This document shows positions 61,483 to 64,000 of a DNA stretch of 64,000 nt, piece after piece. The stretch covers positions 53,789-117,788 of the forward strand of contig QIBA01000031.1 of the NCBI GenBank assembly GCA_003225175.1, given 5' to 3'. The position numbers and the translations under genes were made by a program. The notes under the pieces were generated by a model, which had not been told where the DNA came from, did no database searches, and saw nothing but the letters and a program-made list of their open reading frames with translations. The stretch comes from Acidobacteriota bacterium. GTDB taxonomy: Bacteria > Acidobacteriota > Terriglobia > Terriglobales > Acidobacteriaceae. Position 1 is the stretch's first letter; every line of letters begins with the position of its first letter.

Positions 61483-64000
61483 TCAGAAGCTGAACTTCGC
61501 GCCAAGCTGCAGCACACGAGGATCGTATGTTGATGTCACCTTCCCGAAGTTCGGATCAGCGGAACTTGTGTTGACCCCTAAGAATTGGGTGTGGTTGAAG
61601 GTGTTGAACGACTCGAATCGCAATTGAACTCGCGGCCCGTTTTCATGCGTCGTGAGGTCAATGTTCTTGAACAGGGACATATTGAAGTTAAGTAACCCTG
61701 GTCCCACGACTGCATCCTTTCTGGCGTTGCCGAAACCGTTGTTCGGGCCGCCATCCCACGGAGCGATGGGATTTGCGAACGAACTCTTGTCGAACCAAGC
61801 GTTCACTGTGTGAGGGTAGCGCACCGGTGCTACCTGGTTGACCCGGTTTCTACCGACACCTCCCAAGCCGAGAACGTCAGGGCCGGTGTAGGTAAGGCCA
61901 ACCCCGTTGCCGCCTACAGGGACACCCGATTGTGCGACTGTTACTCCGGAGAACTCCCAGCCGCCCAGTATTCCATGCAGCAGCCTGCTTGAACTGCTAC
62001 CAAAAAACGGGATGGCATAGACATAGTTCGCGTTGAAGATATGACGACGATCGAGCGCCCCCGAACCGCGATCATATGCCGGATCGAACGGATTTGAGAG
62101 TTGGTTAAGATCGTTGCTTACGTTGTCAATCTCATGAGACCAGGTATACGCCAGTTGGATGGTAAGTCCGTGGCGGTTCTCCATACGGACACCGGCCTGC
62201 AGGGAGTTGTAGGCGAAATTCGTCTGGTTCTCCTGAATCGTAATGCTGCTGAAGCCAGGAAACTGTCGATAGAGATTTGCGTTGACTGGAGGAAGAAACT
62301 TGGGTGTAGGGCAGGAGGGGTTGGGGGGGAGGCAACTCGGGTCAGGGGTTCTACCCGCCACTCCCTGGCGGTGCGTTATATCGTTCAGCGGCAGTGTGTT
62401 GATTGCCCGGTCGTCGCTTTGGTCCCATCCTCGCGAGCCGACGTATTGCAGCACGGCCACAACTGAGGTTGCCACCTGCCGCTGAATCCCAAAACTGAAC
62501 ATCGCGGTCCCGGGCGGACGATACTTGTATTGCAACACTTGCATTGTGGATGGGAAGGTCTGAGACGTCGTCGCTCCTGTCAGAGCGCTGGTATTGGGGT
62601 TAGAGAAGTAGACATTCGTCGCAGAAGGCTGATAAGCAAACGGTGGATTCAAAGCTGCGTTATATACGTCGTTGCCTTGGACGCGCTCAAAGAATAGCCC
62701 AGCCCCTCCTCTTATGACCGTCTTCCCGTCTCCGCCGACATTGTAGGCAAAACCAACTCTGGGCTCGAATGTGTTGTAGTAGTTCTGAACGTTACCGCGT
62801 GGGAAGCCATTGACACCGGCCAGCCTGATGCCATTCAGATAGAAGTTTTGGCCCTGGAATGGCGTGAGTGACGATGGCTTCAGAGTCCCGTCTGGATTCA
62901 AAGGATATGGCTGCGCTCGGTCATACAGGTTAGGAACAAAGTTTGCGAACTGGTCATATCGTTCGAAGGCGTGAGGCAAGGCGTCATAGCGCAGTCCGAG
63001 GTTAAGAGTTAGACGTGAATTAACCCGCCAGTTGTCATTGCCATAAAACCCATAGTTGTTGTTGACCCAGTGCTTGCCGGCGAGATACTGGAGCTGCGTA
63101 AAGCTGTCGGCAACCCCGAGCAGGAAATTGATGTATGAATCGCCAGAAAATGAGCCTGCACCGAATGCAGCTGTCCCTTGCGTATTGGCCTGAAGCTCCT
63201 GATTCTTCACCGCATGCAACCAGCTGAACCCAAATTTGAATTGATGTCTTCCGCGGCTCCACGACACGTCGTCGCGAGGTTCATACCCAAAATAGGAATT
63301 CTTCCACGGGAAGTAGGCGGAGCTCCAGGTTGTGTTGTAGGGCGCTAGAAGGCGGACTTCAGGAAGGCGCGTTCCGAAATTGTTTGCCACGGGAAAGAAG
63401 GTTGTACCAGTCCAGCCGCTGGGCTGCACAAACGCGCCGCCTGGACCGGCTGTTGGATCGAGATGGATCGTGTTCCCGCTGAACAAGAAGCTGGTCTCGT
63501 TCAGCAACGTTGGAGAATACGTCTGCGTCAGCTTAACCGCGGACGACCATGAGGGGTTCCGCATCGCCGAGCCCACAGTAGGGTAAGTGCTATTGCCCCA
63601 TAGCGGCGGGAAGACTGTCTGCTCGACGGCATCATGCAAATAGTGGCCCATCAACTGGAACTTGGTGGCGATATTGTGGTCGATGCGAACCACGTCTTCA
63701 CGGACATTGGTTGTTTGAGGAATAGATGAGATGAATTGGCTTGTCCCGAAGTTCGGTTTCGGGAATGTACCCGCCGCTAGTTCTCGAACAGCATTTTGGT
63801 CGATGAGGTTGGCCGGAATGGTGTTGTTCGGGAAGGGCTGTCCTGGTGTTAACCCATCGGCAGAATAGAGAGCCAGCTTCGCTGGATCATTCGTTGCGGG
63901 AACTACTGGTACCTTGCCGTTTGAGGGCACGGTATAGGTGAGAGGCTGGCCGAGTGTAGGGAAATTGGCAGCCGCAATAGTATTCACCACGGTAGGTGTG
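61483..64000 (-). CDS. TonB-dependent receptor of the Oar-like group, C-terminal part; 5-prime end outside window
   Basis: At least 839 residues, still open at the window edge (reading TPTVVNTIAAANFP). Contains the late plug and the barrel: NQFGG-type plug landmarks lie outside, but VRIDHNIATKFQLMGHYLHD, FEPRVGFAYNVGGDGKTVIRGGAGLFFERVQGND, LQYVGSRGWD and RLLHGILGGWEFSGVTVAQSGVPV are standard for the group, and it ends RVLQLGAKFSF. It is distinct from the four island receptors (terminal F instead of W, different motifs), so probably a separate lineage of the family, perhaps associated with the adjacent saccharide cluster. Confidence 0.88.
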   Translation of the reverse strand, partial: TPTVVNTIAAANFPTLGQPLTYTVPSNGKVPVVPATNDPAKLALYSADGLTPGQPFPNNTIPANLIDQNAVRELAAGTFPKPNFGTSQFISSIPQTTNVREDVVRIDHNIATKFQLMGHYLHDAVEQTVFPPLWGNSTYPTVGSAMRNPSWSSAVKLTQTYSPTLLNETSFLFSGNTIHLDPTAGPGGAFVQPSGWTGTTFFPVANNFGTRLPEVRLLAPYNTTWSSAYFPWKNSYFGYEPRDDVSWSRGRHQFKFGFSWLHAVKNQELQANTQGTAAFGAGSFSGDSYINFLLGVADSFTQLQYLAGKHWVNNNYGFYGNDNWRVNSRLTLNLGLRYDALPHAFERYDQFANFVPNLYDRAQPYPLNPDGTLKPSSLTPFQGQNFYLNGIRLAGVNGFPRGNVQNYYNTFEPRVGFAYNVGGDGKTVIRGGAGLFFERVQGNDVYNAALNPPFAYQPSATNVYFSNPNTSALTGATTSQTFPSTMQVLQYKYRPPGTAMFSFGIQRQVATSVVAVLQYVGSRGWDQSDDRAINTLPLNDITHRQGVAGRTPDPSCLPPNPSCPTPKFLPPVNANLYRQFPGFSSITIQENQTNFAYNSLQAGVRMENRHGLTIQLAYTWSHEIDNVSNDLNQLSNPFDPAYDRGSGALDRRHIFNANYVYAIPFFGSSSSRLLHGILGGWEFSGVTVAQSGVPVGGNGVGLTYTGPDVLGLGGVGRNRVNQVAPVRYPHTVNAWFDKSSFANPIAPWDGGPNNGFGNARKDAVVGPGLLNFNMSLFKNIDLTTHENGPRVQLRFESFNTFNHTQFLGVNTSSADPNFGKVTSTYDPRVLQLGAKFSF

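Overview
The window reads as chromosomal DNA of a soil-type Acidobacteriota (probably class Terriglobia). The inference rests on the density of Oar-like TonB-dependent receptors (carboxypeptidase-regulatory-like domain, plug, barrel, about 1060 residues), secreted YVTN beta-propeller proteins, a DUF5916 protein and a glycoside hydrolase cluster. No marker gene is present to fix the taxon.

Layout. Positions 1-9.9 kb (minus): an orphan binding lipoprotein, three YVTN propellers, an Oar-like receptor and a PIG-L deacetylase that runs off the left edge. 10.0-12.8 kb: a DUF5916 protein, a frameshifted small secreted protein and a decayed duplicate of the DUF5916 3-prime end. 12.8-25.7 kb (plus): WG-repeat protein, family A protein, response regulator and kinase; then YVTN, TolC-like protein, adaptor and RND pump; then YVTN and cytochrome c. 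25.8-40.2 kb: further small secreted proteins of three unnamed families (A, B, C), a cupin, a ruined receptor, an intact receptor, and an operon with an ABC exporter, a LamG-like protein and a citrate-type MFS carrier. 40.7-51.1 kb: a receptor, a YVTN protein, and a second regulator/kinase pair followed by a receptor. 51.2-52.8 kb: two unrecognised proteins. 52.8-61.3 kb: GH2, a truncated GH9-like gene, two esterases and GH3. 61.5 kb to the right edge: the 3-prime part of another receptor with a clear terminator.

Main observation. Between 5.4 and 45.6 kb, twelve transcription units start with the same kind of element: three direct repeats of an 11-bp unit (cores CTTAA or CTAAA, then TTAAT, then usually TTCA, TTCG or TTTA). 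Each is followed by a -10-like hexamer of form TAnnnT at either 7-8 bp or 17-18 bp. Tandem 11-bp repeats replacing a -35 box are typical of OmpR/PhoB-type response regulators, and two such regulators are encoded here, both behind a copy of the element. The receptors, propellers, secreted A/B/C proteins, RND pump and ABC/MFS operon therefore look like one regulon encoded as an island. The saccharide-degrading cluster to the right lacks the element. The signal and cargo cannot be read from the sequence.

Decay is visible in the island: a receptor reduced to its plug plus its last few residues, a single amber codon in an otherwise intact family A gene, a frameshifted secreted protein, and a duplicated gene tail.
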